Counted from the stretch's first letter, positions 1 to 9,093 are shown. The stretch: DNA of 64,000 bases from Candidatus Foliamicus numerosus (GCA_028285945.1 JAPYNE010000014.1:5001-69000); one strand, 5' to 3'. Notes: a model not told the origin generated them from the letters alone. A program made the numbers and translations.

Positions 1-2
1 TC

Positions 3-407
3 TCCAACGAGCCGCTGGCCGAGATCACCACCGCCACGTTGCTACCGCTGTTCGGCCGGCTGGCGAACGACAAGCAGGCTGGGCAGATGGCCTCGCTGAT
101 TGAGGAATGGCTTGCCGCGAACCGCTTTCCGCTGTCATCGATCCATCCCGAAAGCCCGCGCTACGATCCGGAGTGCTATTGGCGCGGTCCGGTTTGGCTG
201 CATATCAACTGGATGGTCGCCGACGGCTTGCGCGCCTACGGCTACTCTCAGCTTGCCGAGCGCATCAAAGAGGGAACCCGAAAATGCATCGAGGCCGCCG
301 CCGGAAGCGGCTATTTCGAGTACTACAGCCCGGAAACAGGCCAAGGCTGCGGCGGCGGGGATTTTTCCTGGCCAGCGGCGGTGGCGCTGTTGTGGCTGAA
401 CGAATAG
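3..407 (+). CDS. C-terminal end of a GH63/trehalase-like (alpha/alpha)6 glycoside hydrolase (partial)
   Basis: The reading frame is open from base 3, so the gene begins before the window and only its last 134 residues are here. The segment has the aromatic YWRGPVW motif followed by an Asn-Trp pair, and a closing FSWPAAVALLWL stretch. Both are typical of the C-terminal catalytic barrel of GH63, GH37 and mannosylglycerate-hydrolase-like enzymes. The family hydrolyses glucosidic or mannosidic bonds of small sugars and glycans; the exact substrate cannot be read from this piece. It converges on a sodium symporter that itself lies beside a TonB-dependent receptor, which suggests a small carbohydrate uptake and breakdown locus. 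That link is inference. Confidence 0.7.
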   Translation, partial: SNEPLAEITTATLLPLFGRLANDKQAGQMASLIEEWLAANRFPLSSIHPESPRYDPECYWRGPVWLHINWMVADGLRAYGYSQLAERIKEGTRKCIEAAAGSGYFEYYSPETGQGCGGGDFSWPAAVALLWLNE

Positions 408-416
408 CCTCGGCCG

Positions 417-1997
417 TCAGGCGCCCAGCACAACAGGGATAAGCCAGCCGATCAATAGCATGGCGGCGAACATTAGCAGCAAGATGATGGTTTCATCGCG
501 CCGCCACACGCCAATCGCCACGCCGCCAGCGGCGGCGGCCTCCGGCGCGGCCGCGCGGCCCTTAACCACCGCCGACACCAGCAGCGCCACGCCCACGGAA
601 ACGACGCAGCCGATCGCGTTCCACCACAGCCAGAACACTTGCGGCTGGGCAAGCCAGAGGTAGATATTCAGGCCCACCCCTGCCAGCAGGCCGGCATTGG
701 CGGCGCGCGGGCCCGCCTGCGGACGCAAAATAGCCAGCAGGAAAGTGGCGAGTATGGGCCCGTAAAACACCGAGCCGATCTTGTTGATCGCCTCGATCAC
801 GGTGGGCGCTATGTCGCCGCCAAAAATCGATAGCGCGACAATCACCACGCCCCAGAACAATACCGCCGCGCGCGACCAGAACACATAGCTTTTCCGCTCA
901 AGCCTCTTGCCGCTTAAGCGCGTGTAGTCCTCAATGCTCACCGCCGACAGCGAGTTCACCACCGAGCTCAGCGACGACATCGAGGCCGCGAGCAGAGCCA
1001 CAATCAGCAATCCGATCAGTCCGTGGGGCAATTGCTGAACGATGAATAGCGGCACCAGAGTGTCGGGCTCTTGCGTTTGCAGTTGAGCAAGGAAATCCGG
1101 GTTCAAGACCACGAACACGCCTAAAACGAGGCCGGTGAAGCAATACAGAAGCACCACCGGAAACCGCGCCAGCCCGTTCAGCATCAATATGCGCCTCACC
1201 GCGCTTTCATCCTTGGCCGACAGCGTGCGCTGAGCCTGGGTTTGATCGCAGCCGTAATAGGAGGCGTAAAGCACGATGCCGCCGAAAATCATCGGCCAAA
1301 GCCCCCATTCATCGCCCGAAAAGCCTAAGGAATCCGTTCGCAGCACGGTCAGGCGGCTGCTGTCGATATTCGCCAGGAAAACATCCATGCCGCCTATGCT
1401 GCGCAGGGAAAAGAACAGAATCATGGCGAGTCCGAAAAAAATCAGAAGCATTTGCGCGGCATCTGAATACACAACGGCCTTCATGCCGCCCTGGAACGAA
1501 TAAATCAGCGTGACCACTCCGATCACGGCAATGGCCACGTAAAAATTAATGCCCATGGCGGTATTGAGGATCAGCGCGGTTGCGTAAATGGCGATGCTGG
1601 TGCCAAAGGCGCGGCTTACCATGAACACGAACGAGATCAGCAAGCGGGTGGAGAGGTCGAAACGCTTCTCGAGAAAATCGTAGATGCTCACCACGCCCGA
1701 GCGGTAGAGCGCCGGCAGCACGTACACCATGAGCAGCAGCATGGCCAGCGGCACGGCAAACTCGTACGACAGCCACACCATGCCGCCGCCTTGGCGCAAT
1801 CCCACAAAAGCGGGCGCGGAAATAAAGCTGATGGCCGAAAGCTGGGTGGCCATGGTTGACAGCGTTAGAGGGAAAACGCCGAGTTGCCGCCCGCCAAGAA
1901 AATAGTCTTTTTTGGAGTTCTGCTCTTTGAAGAAGTAGCCGAGGCCCAGCAGCATCGACAGATAGGCGATGATAACGATGTAGTCGAGGGCATTCAT
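417..1997 (-). CDS. Sodium:solute symporter (SSS/SLC5 family)
   Basis: A 526-residue polytopic inner-membrane protein with 13-14 hydrophobic segments and the family signature region GGRQLGVFPLTLSTMATQ near residues 35-55, followed by the Ser-rich substrate and Na+ site region. Members import sugars, inositol, amino acids or sialic acids with Na+; the closest-looking types are sugar transporters, but the substrate is not readable. I chose ATG at 1997 (MNALDYIV) rather than the upstream TTG because the TTG lies inside a hairpin (2012-2055). The gene follows the TonB-dependent receptor on the same strand and converges on a glycosidase, so joint use of a carbohydrate is plausible. Confidence 0.85.
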   Translation of the reverse strand: MNALDYIVIIAYLSMLLGLGYFFKEQNSKKDYFLGGRQLGVFPLTLSTMATQLSAISFISAPAFVGLRQGGGMVWLSYEFAVPLAMLLLMVYVLPALYRSGVVSIYDFLEKRFDLSTRLLISFVFMVSRAFGTSIAIYATALILNTAMGINFYVAIAVIGVVTLIYSFQGGMKAVVYSDAAQMLLIFFGLAMILFFSLRSIGGMDVFLANIDSSRLTVLRTDSLGFSGDEWGLWPMIFGGIVLYASYYGCDQTQAQRTLSAKDESAVRRILMLNGLARFPVVLLYCFTGLVLGVFVVLNPDFLAQLQTQEPDTLVPLFIVQQLPHGLIGLLIVALLAASMSSLSSVVNSLSAVSIEDYTRLSGKRLERKSYVFWSRAAVLFWGVVIVALSIFGGDIAPTVIEAINKIGSVFYGPILATFLLAILRPQAGPRAANAGLLAGVGLNIYLWLAQPQVFWLWWNAIGCVVSVGVALLVSAVVKGRAAAPEAAAAGGVAIGVWRRDETIILLLMFAAMLLIGWLIPVVLGA

Positions 1998-2011
1998 GCG
2001 GCTGCCGATCG

Positions 2012-2055
2012 GCAACGGCCTTCCACGAACAAATCTTTCCGCGGAAGGCCGTTGC
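2012..2055. repeat. 13-bp inverted repeat hairpin between receptor and symporter genes
   Basis: GCAACGGCCTTCC at 2012-2024 is perfectly complementary to GGAAGGCCGTTGC at 2043-2055, with an 18-nt loop. In the minus-strand transcript it lies between the TonB-dependent receptor stop and the symporter start. No T-run follows, so a classical intrinsic terminator is unlikely. It could be a processing or stability hairpin that sets different expression of the two genes. Confidence 0.6.
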
Positions 2056-2085
2056 GCCCGCTTTCAGCCCGAAGCCCCGAGCGGG

Positions 2086-4581
2086 CTAGAAGTCGTAGGA
2101 TATTCTGAGCGATGTGCGCCGGGGAAGAATGGGGCGTCCAACGAAGAATTGCGCGGGCTGGCCCGATTGCGCGTTGCCTTGCCTCGGCGAGCCTTCGGTG
2201 ATGCCTTGGGTGTCGGTGAGGTTGAAAACGTGCAGGCTCACGCGGATCATATCCTCGTTCCCCACCATGAAGGAATATCCTGCCTCCAGCCGCCACAGTC
2301 CGTAGGAATCCAGTTCGACGGAGTTCGAATCGTTGGCGAAATTGGAGCCGTGGTAGTTGTACATCAGCAGGCCATCGAAACCGTTCATGTTGAAGCGCGC
2401 GCCGAGGTTGGCCATTTCGGCGGGCTGGCGGCGCAACTCGTTGCCAACAATCGCAGGGTTGCCTTCGGCTTTGGTGAATTCGTGCTCGCGCAGCGTGATA
2501 TTTCCGTTCAGCGCGACATGCTCGTTCAGGTAATAGATCGCGCTCGCCTCGATGCCGTAAGCCTCGGTCGATTGCACCGATACATCCTCGATGATGTTGC
2601 CGGGATTATTGGGGTCGTTGATGAAGTCAACATTGCGGCGGTCGTCGAGCGTTGAGAGGAAAAACAGCGCCTGGGCGGAAAGCGACTCGGTCTCATACTT
2701 CACGCCCGCCTCGATGGTGTCGATAATTTCGCCTTCGTAGGAAGCGAGCTCGCCTTGATTGAACGGCACGCTGCGAATTTGCGGGAAGAAGAATCCCCGC
2801 GAGGCATTGGCAAAAAGATTGACCGAGTCATTCAAGCGGTACAAGGCGCCCGCCGAGAAGGCCCATTCGGTGGCGTCAAGGGAATCGCTGGTGAGCGAAC
2901 CGTTGGTGTAGCTCACAATCTCGATGTTGTTGCTCACGCTCGGATCGTTGCTCATCACGTGGGCGCTGGTATTGAACTGCTTCACATCGCCTTCAAGGCG
3001 TTCAACGCGGGCGCCCACGTCGATGGACCAATTTCCGGCTTCGATCTGATCGGCCACATAAAACGCAGCGCGGCGGGCGCTGCGGTCGCGATTGCCGGTC
3101 ATGCCGTTGCTTCTGGCGAGTCCGTTGCGGGTCCAGTGATAAACGGCATCGGGATTGGCGGCGGCCACTAGGCTGCCCGAAGCATCTTCGATGACGCCCA
3201 TCAGATGCACGTCAACCAGCAATGGCGCGTTGCGGAAATCGCCCAAATAGGTGGTGATGTAGTTGATATCGTCCGCTTGGGAATTGGCAAAGAAGCCGCC
3301 CACCGTCAGGCCGTGAACGGAATCGCCGATCATGATCTCGCGCCCTAAGCTGGCCTCCACCGACATATCGGAAGCGTTGCGCCAGCGGTCGAGGGTGCGG
3401 TTGCCGAACACAAGATCGCCCGCCGCCAGATCCATGCCGGATTGCACGTACTTGAATTGGGCGTTGCCGTGGAAAGCCAGAGCAATGCCCCGCCGGGCGA
3501 GGTATTCGGATTGGGTCTCGGGCGTGTTCGGGCCAATCGCGTCGCCGTCGAGGAAAAGATTGAACTGGTGGTCATAGCTGGCGTAGCGCAGTTTCGCGTT
3601 CAGCGACCATTCGTCGGTGATATCCCTGTCGAGCACAGCGGCGATCATGTATCCCTCGGTAAGCACGCCATCGCCGATAGGTGTCTGGAAGCGCCCGCCG
3701 GGGGTGTCGTAGCCAAGGCCGATCGCCTCCACCGTATTCATCGTGAACACCTCGGCGCCGTCGTTGCCGCTCACGCGCTCGCGCGTTTGGCCGTCAACCG
3801 GCAAAGGCAGGAAGAACTGCACGCTGTCGTCGATCAATTGGGTGTACACCGTCATGGCGCCGGAGCCGTCGCTGAACTCGTGCCTTAAGTTGCCGCGAAG
3901 CTGGAAGCCTTGGGTATCGAGGCCGGAATTAAGCGGACCCTCGTCGTTGCGGAAATAGCCGGAGAAAGCGTAGAAGGTGTCGGAGCCGCTGCCGCCAACA
4001 GGACCGCTGAAAAACACATCGCCGCGGAATCTGCCCTCTTCGGCGGCTTCAAGCTGCACCGTGCCGGCCGGCTCCGGCCCGCCCACGGCGGAAATGTAGT
4101 TGATAATGCCCGCCACCGAGCCGGGGCCGAAAAGATTGGACACGCCGCCGCTCACAAACTCCGAGCGCTCAATGCCCAAATCGTTGCGGAAATACACGTC
4201 GAAAGCGGATGAATTCAGCCCGAAAGTGGTGAAGGCGGGCATTCCGTCGTACAAAAGCGGCGTGAAAGAAAACTGGCCACCCGAAGGCAGGGCGCGGTGA
4301 AACACGTTGGTGGCCACTTCGCCGCCGCCGCCCTCGGCGCTAATGCCGGGCAGCTGGGTCATGATGTCGGCTTGGCTCGAAGAAGTGAACGACCTTAAGT
4401 CCTCTTCGTTGAATCCGGCCACCGACTGCGGCGTTTCAAAGCCCGTGCGCTCGACCCCGGTGCCGGTCACGATGATTTCCTCAATCACCTCGCTGCCGGC
4501 CGCTTGCTCTGCTTGCTGCGCCAGAAGGCTTGCCGACGAAGCAATTAGAGCAACAGTGGCTAATACTCGAAAATACCGCAT
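2086..4581 (-). CDS. TonB-dependent outer-membrane receptor
   Basis: An 831-residue protein with a Sec signal peptide (residues 1-21, ending ASLLAQ), a TonB-box-like IEEIIVTGTG near residues 35-44, a plug domain around 55-170, and a 22-strand-type barrel ending in the terminal aromatic SYDF typical of outer-membrane porins. It would move a large or scarce ligand across the outer membrane using TonB energy. No siderophore-specific feature is visible. The neighbouring SSS symporter and glycosidase suggest an oligosaccharide ligand, by inference. GGGAGA lies just upstream of the ATG. The gene runs in the same direction as tyrS but is separated from it by 185 bp, so it probably has its own promoter. 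Confidence 0.9.
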   Translation of the reverse strand: MRYFRVLATVALIASSASLLAQQAEQAAGSEVIEEIIVTGTGVERTGFETPQSVAGFNEEDLRSFTSSSQADIMTQLPGISAEGGGGEVATNVFHRALPSGGQFSFTPLLYDGMPAFTTFGLNSSAFDVYFRNDLGIERSEFVSGGVSNLFGPGSVAGIINYISAVGGPEPAGTVQLEAAEEGRFRGDVFFSGPVGGSGSDTFYAFSGYFRNDEGPLNSGLDTQGFQLRGNLRHEFSDGSGAMTVYTQLIDDSVQFFLPLPVDGQTRERVSGNDGAEVFTMNTVEAIGLGYDTPGGRFQTPIGDGVLTEGYMIAAVLDRDITDEWSLNAKLRYASYDHQFNLFLDGDAIGPNTPETQSEYLARRGIALAFHGNAQFKYVQSGMDLAAGDLVFGNRTLDRWRNASDMSVEASLGREIMIGDSVHGLTVGGFFANSQADDINYITTYLGDFRNAPLLVDVHLMGVIEDASGSLVAAANPDAVYHWTRNGLARSNGMTGNRDRSARRAAFYVADQIEAGNWSIDVGARVERLEGDVKQFNTSAHVMSNDPSVSNNIEIVSYTNGSLTSDSLDATEWAFSAGALYRLNDSVNLFANASRGFFFPQIRSVPFNQGELASYEGEIIDTIEAGVKYETESLSAQALFFLSTLDDRRNVDFINDPNNPGNIIEDVSVQSTEAYGIEASAIYYLNEHVALNGNITLREHEFTKAEGNPAIVGNELRRQPAEMANLGARFNMNGFDGLLMYNYHGSNFANDSNSVELDSYGLWRLEAGYSFMVGNEDMIRVSLHVFNLTDTQGITEGSPRQGNAQSGQPAQFFVGRPILPRRTSLRISYDF

Positions 4582-4766
4582 GTCTCAGTCTCCCATTAGT
4601 CGAAAACATTATTTAGCGCCCTGATAGCAGGTGACTATATCACTATTGGGTGGCAATCGCCCTCTATCCCTCAATGCGCGCTTTCGCGCTGCGGCATGTG
4701 CTTCCCGACCATGCCGGGCGTAAAACAAGGATGTTGCGGAAGCATCAAGCCGGGGCCATTGACCGG

Positions 4767-5993
4767 CTATTCGTTAACAGCAGCCGATGGAGCACCTTCG
4801 ATCATTACGCGCGCAAAGCGCCGCTTGCCCACTTGGAGAACTCGAGCGCTTCCCGGCGGCAGCACCAAGGCGCGATCGGTCAAGCGCTTGCCGTCCAGCC
4901 GCACGGCGCCCTGCGCGATGAGCCGCATGGCCTCGGCGTTGGTTTTGGCCAGACCGGCGCGGCGGACCAGTTCGCCGAGCGGCACGCCCGTGCCGCCGCC
5001 CGCGATCGTGACCTCGGGCATGTCTTCGGGCGTTTCTCCGCGCTGGTGGCGTCCGGCGAAATTCTCCGCCGCGCGGTTTGCTTCATGCTCGCCATGAAAG
5101 CGCGCGGTGAGTTCATGCGCCAGCGCCATTTTCGCGTCGCGCGGATTGCCGCCGGCTTCCACGTCGGCCCGGAGCTTGTCCAGTTCGGCTTGCGTGCGAA
5201 GGCTCAACAAATCCAGGTAGCGCCACATCAACTCGTCGGAAACCGACATCAGCTTTCCGTACATTTCCGCAGGCGGGTCCATGATCGCGATGTGGTTGCC
5301 GAGCGATTTGGACATCTTCTGAACGCCGTCGGTGCCTTCCAGCAGCGGCAGCGTGAGGACGATCTGCGATGGCTGGCCATGCTCGGCCTGAATCTGCCGG
5401 CCAAGCAGCAGGTTGAAGGTCTGGTCCGTGCCGCCCAGCTCCACGTCGGCCTCAAGCGCCACCGAATCGTAGCCTTGGGCAATTGGATACATGAACTCGT
5501 GCAGGCCAATGGGGTTGCCGTCGCCGAAGCGCTTCTTGAAGTCGTCGCGCTCCAGCATGCGCGCCAGCGTGCGCTTGCCCGCCAGCCGCACCAGGTCCGC
5601 TGCGCCGAGGCGGTTCATCCAAGCGGAATTGAACTCGACGCGCGTCAGCTCCGGATCAAGCACCCGATGCACCTGCTCCGCGTAGGTGGCCGCGTTCTCC
5701 TTGAGCTTTTGCTCGGTCAGCGTGGGCCGCGCCTTGCTGCGCCCCGAAGGATCGCCGATCATCCCGGTGAAATCGCCGATCAGAAAGATGACCTCGTGTC
5801 CGAAGTTCTGGAACTGGCGCATCTTGGTGAGGATCACCACATGCCCCAAATGCAGGTCCGGCGCCGTGGGATCGAACCCGCACTTCACCCGCAACGGCCG
5901 CCCGGCACCTAGGCGCTCAAGCAGCTCCTCCTCGCGCACCAAGTCCACCACGCCCCGGCGCAACTCCCGCAATTGCTGCTTCGGCGAGCTCAT
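4767..5993 (-). CDS. tyrS: Tyrosyl-tRNA synthetase
   Basis: Charges tRNA-Tyr with tyrosine in the cytoplasm. The 408 residues contain the class I HIGH-type motif as HLGH (48-51), the tyrosine-pocket stretch around DPTAPDLHLGH, the KMSKS loop (226-230) and an S4 RNA-binding domain at the C-terminus (about 340-408). The long TyrZ-like layout (VLTLPLLEGTDGVQKMSKS) is common in proteobacteria. The ATG at 5993 is only 8 nt from a TATATT box, so the mRNA may be leaderless. Two collinear fragments of a second tyrS lie upstream at 9094-9142 and 6967-7043. Confidence 0.97.
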   Translation of the reverse strand: MSSPKQQLRELRRGVVDLVREEELLERLGAGRPLRVKCGFDPTAPDLHLGHVVILTKMRQFQNFGHEVIFLIGDFTGMIGDPSGRSKARPTLTEQKLKENAATYAEQVHRVLDPELTRVEFNSAWMNRLGAADLVRLAGKRTLARMLERDDFKKRFGDGNPIGLHEFMYPIAQGYDSVALEADVELGGTDQTFNLLLGRQIQAEHGQPSQIVLTLPLLEGTDGVQKMSKSLGNHIAIMDPPAEMYGKLMSVSDELMWRYLDLLSLRTQAELDKLRADVEAGGNPRDAKMALAHELTARFHGEHEANRAAENFAGRHQRGETPEDMPEVTIAGGGTGVPLGELVRRAGLAKTNAEAMRLIAQGAVRLDGKRLTDRALVLPPGSARVLQVGKRRFARVMIEGAPSAAVNE

Positions 5994-6001
5994 AGCGCGA
6001 G

Positions 6002-6007
6002 AATATA
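6002..6007 (-). promoter_or_regulatory. Putative -10 box of tyrS, implying a leaderless mRNA
   Basis: On the minus strand the sequence reads TTTCGTATATTCTCGCGCT just before the ATG. TATATT ends 8 nt before the start codon, so transcription would begin at or next to the A of the ATG. No clear -35 or Shine-Dalgarno sequence is present. The same TATATT-start layout is kept in the duplicated tyrS 5' end (9132-9137), which shows it was part of the copied unit. Confidence 0.4.
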
Positions 6008-6098
6008 CGAAACGCGCTTGAACAGCGAAGAAACTTGCCCTGCTTGCCCCGCGAGCACGCTTGGCGGAAGAGCCTCGATCCAGTGCGAAATGGCCGCC

Positions 6099-6196
6099 GT
6101 GATTAGCTGTGCGCGCCCCTCAGGCCGCGAATCAGCTCTTCCGTATTTGATCGGCAGTCCTGAGTGATTAGCCGCGCGCGCCCGCTCAGGCTGCGA
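6099..6196. repeat. Imperfect 32-bp direct repeat
   Basis: 6099-6130 and 6164-6196 share GTGATTAGC followed by GCGCGCCC, CTCAGG and TGCGA/CGCGA, with a few substitutions and one indel. The second copy overlaps the stop and last codons of the broken coiled-coil gene that ends at 6186. The first copy may therefore be the tail of a related or duplicated gene. No complete gene fits 5994-6185. Confidence 0.45.
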
Positions 6197-6765
6197 GGGT
6201 TTCGATCACGTCGCCCTTGCGCTGAAGCACCGTCACGCCCCGGGCCAAAGCCGCCCGCTTGAGATCGTCACGGATATGGAAAGCGGCCAGCGCGAAACGC
6301 TGCCGGCGACCGGCGTGCTCCGGAAACAAACGCCGGAAATGCGGCGCCTTCTCGTCCCTGGCTGTTCCCCACGCCTCCATACATCTCCGCCAAACGGTCC
6401 AGCTTGGCATCGGTCCTCGCCATCTGGGCGTCAGTCTTCGCCATCTGGGCATCGGTCCTAGCCTGCTTCGCGGTAATTTCCGCCAGCTGGGCATCGGTCC
6501 TCGCCAACTGGGCGTCGGTGCGGTCCTGCTTTGCGGTAATTTCCGCTAGCAGAGCCTCGGTCCTCGCCATCTGGATGTCGGTGCGGTCCTGCCTTGCGGT
6601 AATTTCCGCCAGCAGAGCCTCGGTCTTCGCGTGGTGGGCGGCGCTTTCCGCCAGCAGAGCCTCAGTCTTCGCGTGATGGGCGGCGCTTTCCGCCAGCCGG
6701 GCATCGGTGCGGTCCTGCGCCACGGCCAAGCCGGCAACCAGCGCTTTCAGTTCCTTGTCGTTCAT
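6186..6765 (-). pseudogene. Broken coiled-coil protein with a nuclease-like C-terminal tail
   Basis: The start is good: an AAGGAGG Shine-Dalgarno seven bases before ATG at 6765 (MNDKELKALVAGLAV). About 100 residues of 7- or 11-residue coiled-coil repeats follow (TDAQLAR, TEALLAEITA), then DAKLDRLAEMYGGVGNSQG. In intact relatives I recall, a PDDEXK-like domain follows this point. Here the frame shifts and most of that domain is gone. The recognisable end (FRRLFPEHAG...GVTVLQRKGDVIETLAA) is in another frame up to 6186. So the gene carries a deletion plus a frameshift and should be inactive, though a truncated coiled-coil protein could still be made in the first frame. Confidence 0.7.
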
Positions 6766-6966
6766 GGAGCAAACCTCCTTGCGGCTCAAGGGCCCAAGTA
6801 TATCCCTATCGGCCTCCGCGCCAACCTCGGTTGGCCCTGCGGGAAGCCACAGCGAACGCGGCATGCGGTTCAGCGCCAGGATCCCGCCGGAAAGGCTATG
6901 CCGCCCTCGAAATCAGGAGAGCAGCGTCGGCCCGGCAGGCGTTGCCCATCGAAGCGGAAGTGGCGT

Positions 6967-7043
6967 TCAAGCGCCCGATGCACCTGCTCCGCATAGGCCG
7001 CTGCCTTCTCCTTGAGCTTTTTCTCGGTCAGCGTAGGCCGCGC
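6967..7043 (-). pseudogene. Internal fragment of a second tyrS
   Basis: These 77 bp are close to 5656-5732 of tyrS and translate on the minus strand to RPTLTEKKLKEKAAAYAEQV, matching TyrS residues 89-108 with a few changes; the similarity runs a few codons further. It is in the same orientation as, and collinear with, the tyrS 5' fragment at 9094-9142. The two pieces look like the remains of one duplicated copy now split by inserted genes. The flanks at 6766-6966 contain nothing else I recognise. Confidence 0.75.
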
Positions 7044-7097
7044 ATGCCTTTCCCAGACCAGCGAAAGCGCGGGCTGTGAACATGAGGGAACAGGTTT

Positions 7098-7274
7098 ATG
7101 GCTAGGTTGGCGGTGTTCGTTGATGGCGGCTACATGGCAAAGGTGGGTGCCACATTCCGCACTTGGATTGATATAGGCAAGCTCGCCAACGAAATCCGCG
7201 AACAGCTTGGAAGGACCAACTTCGAGCAACTGTCGCCATCGCCGCTCGCTTGCCAAGGGCGGCTCGCCAGCTGA
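7098..7274 (+). pseudogene. N-terminal fragment of a NYN-domain (LabA/DUF88-like) protein
   Basis: ATG at 7098 starts MARLAVFVDGGYMAKV, the typical first strand of NYN/PIN-fold RNases with the metal-binding Asp in VFVDGGY. GAGGGAACAG lies just upstream as a weak ribosome-binding site. Similarity lasts about 45 residues; the frame then reads an unrelated tail and stops at 7274, four bases before the end of the DUF4276 gene. The rest of the domain is absent, so the gene was cut, probably when the ATPase-DUF4276 pair arrived. It is too short to be active. Confidence 0.6.
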
Positions 7275-7277
7275 ATT

Positions 7278-7916
7278 TCAGTTTCCGAGCGATTCCAAGG
7301 CGCGCACCCAATCGCGGAATCGAGGGCATTCGGCAAGCATGCGATCCATGCCGGTGGCCCGCGCCACAAGGGAACCATCCCGCGCCTTCTGGTAGCCGGG
7401 AATTTGCTGCTTGATCCTCTTGCTCGGTGCGGTGCTCGCGCTGTCGTTGATATCCTCCGGCGTGGGAAATTCGCAACGAACTTGGCGAAGTCCATCCACG
7501 GCATCCGCAGTGGCGTTGATGGATCTCTCGAATGCATCGACATCCGAGAACAAGAGTCCTTCAAACTCGTGCCTCTGAACGTATGGAAGCACTCTGTCCT
7601 CTCGCCAACTTGAAGCAAGCCGATCTTTCAGGGCTTTGCCAATCTCCCGCTCCAACTCCTCACTCGATTTCTCGCCTTTACCGCGAAAACCGTAGAAGTC
7701 CACGAGCGAACTCACGGCATCGAAGGAATAAGAAAGATTAACCATGTCGCTTACTAGCTGCGTGATTGAGACATTCCCGCCCTTAGGACCAGATCGGCCC
7801 ACACCCACGAGAATCGGTATAGGCTCAACGCCTCGACTGCGGAGGTAGTCCGCGATAACCGTCTTGATAAATTCTTCTTCTGTTCGCCCCTCTGCCACTA
7901 TCGCCAGACGGATCAC
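7278..7916 (-). CDS. DUF4276 protein (TOPRIM-like), partner of the AAA ATPase
   Basis: A 212-residue protein from a GTG at 7916 that overlaps the stop of the upstream ATPase gene by 4 bp, so the two are translationally coupled. The start reads VIRLAIVAEGRTEEEFIK. The hydrophobic strand ending in xEGxTE is the hallmark of DUF4276 and resembles the metal-binding EG motif of TOPRIM nucleases. A later LVDFYGF and a HEFEGLLFSD segment also fit the family. Known relatives sit next to AAA ATPases in defence-like loci. A nuclease role switched by the ATPase, as in OLD-type pairs, is inference. Confidence 0.7.
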   Translation of the reverse strand: MIRLAIVAEGRTEEEFIKTVIADYLRSRGVEPIPILVGVGRSGPKGGNVSITQLVSDMVNLSYSFDAVSSLVDFYGFRGKGEKSSEELEREIGKALKDRLASSWREDRVLPYVQRHEFEGLLFSDVDAFERSINATADAVDGLRQVRCEFPTPEDINDSASTAPSKRIKQQIPGYQKARDGSLVARATGMDRMLAECPRFRDWVRALESLGN

Positions 7917-9022
7917 GGGCGACCTCCGAGCAGGTTCTTCTGCCACATTTCGCCGGTGGTGAAGCCATCGTCCAGCCACGCGAGATAGTCTTCGCGCTCA
8001 AAGTTGCGGAACTCGGTGCGTCCTTCGCGCATCTCCAGCACCAGAATCTGATCCAGATCGAATGAATCCACAAACAACGGCGACTGCGTGGCCACAATAA
8101 CCTGTCGCTCCTCCGCCACCGACTTGACCATGCTGCCTATCAGATTCACCGCAGCGGGATGCAGCCCGAGTTCCGGTTCATCCAAGAGCACTACGCCGCC
8201 CAGCATCTGCGAGGGCAGATTAAGTAGCGTTACAAGCGCGAAGAACCGCAGCGAACCATCGGAAGTAAGGTGGGCACCGAAAGTCTTTTCTGTCCACTTG
8301 GCCTTCCAGCGCAACGAGACCTTCCCGTAGCTTTCCTCTATCGCAAACCGGTCGAACATCGGCAAGACGCGATTGATTTGATTGCAGATCAGTTCATACC
8401 GCTTGATGTCCTCCTGCTCCAATCGATGCAACACCGCAGCCAAATTCCCGCCGTCCGACCGCAAAAAGTTGCTATCGTCCGCGTCCCACCTTTTGTTGAA
8501 GTTGGAGACATCGGACGTATTGTGAAACTGATACACAGCGCAATTGTTAAGCAAACTTACAATGACGTTCGCCGTCGTGTCAGTGTGGCGTTGCTCAAGT
8601 ATCCTTGCCTCGGCGTTCGAGCTTTCCAGATGTTTCCAAGAGGCCTCTGTGCCCCAAGCGGCTCGACTGAAGCGATACTTTTCGTCGGTGAAAACAAATC
8701 GATCCGGATGGGCGTAAGCGAGAGTGAAGCGATATTCGTTCAAACCCGACTCTGTTCGCATGCCTAATCCCGCGTCAATGACCGAGGTGCGCTTGCTGCC
8801 GCCAAACAACTGGTCGTCCGCTCCCCCCTGCTTATGAACAAATTCCTGAAGCTTGCGGGATCTGAGCATCCAGCTCAACAAATCGAAAAAACGCATGAAA
8901 TTGGACTTGCCCGAACCGTTGGCGCCGATCATGACGGTGGCGTTGGGCAATTGCTCAAGCTCGATTTCCGCCAAGGACCGAAAGCCTTTGATCCGGATAG
9001 ACTCGATTTTCGGATAGCTCAT
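7913..9022 (-). CDS. AAA family ATPase (RecF/OLD-like, AAA_21)
   Basis: 369 residues with an N-terminal strand-helix IESIRIKGFRSLAEIEL and Walker A GANGSGKS (33-40), as in SMC/RecF/OLD ATPases. Walker B is VVLLDEPELGLHP (D281-E282), followed by VIVATQSPLFVDSF, the switch-His region variant in which His is replaced by Gln. There is no TOPRIM domain in the protein; that role may be supplied by the overlapping DUF4276 gene. The pair is flanked by remnants of tyrS, NYN and DUF4143 genes and looks like a transferred cassette. A defence function is plausible but unproven. Confidence 0.8.
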   Translation of the reverse strand: MSYPKIESIRIKGFRSLAEIELEQLPNATVMIGANGSGKSNFMRFFDLLSWMLRSRKLQEFVHKQGGADDQLFGGSKRTSVIDAGLGMRTESGLNEYRFTLAYAHPDRFVFTDEKYRFSRAAWGTEASWKHLESSNAEARILEQRHTDTTANVIVSLLNNCAVYQFHNTSDVSNFNKRWDADDSNFLRSDGGNLAAVLHRLEQEDIKRYELICNQINRVLPMFDRFAIEESYGKVSLRWKAKWTEKTFGAHLTSDGSLRFFALVTLLNLPSQMLGGVVLLDEPELGLHPAAVNLIGSMVKSVAEERQVIVATQSPLFVDSFDLDQILVLEMREGRTEFRNFEREDYLAWLDDGFTTGEMWQKNLLGGRP

Positions 9023-9093
9023 CTGTGTCTTTCCGTTTCATTCAAACGTAGCGCGCTATCGCCGCCGCGCCTGCGCGCCGACGGCGGGCGGCG

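Noticed and set aside
4910..5912. Long plus-strand frame opposite tyrS
   Set aside because: It is a shadow of a complete, well-conserved tyrS gene in GC-rich DNA.
5994..6185. tRNA or riboswitch upstream of tyrS
   Set aside because: No cloverleaf, T-box or terminator structure could be made out; only an imperfect direct repeat is visible.
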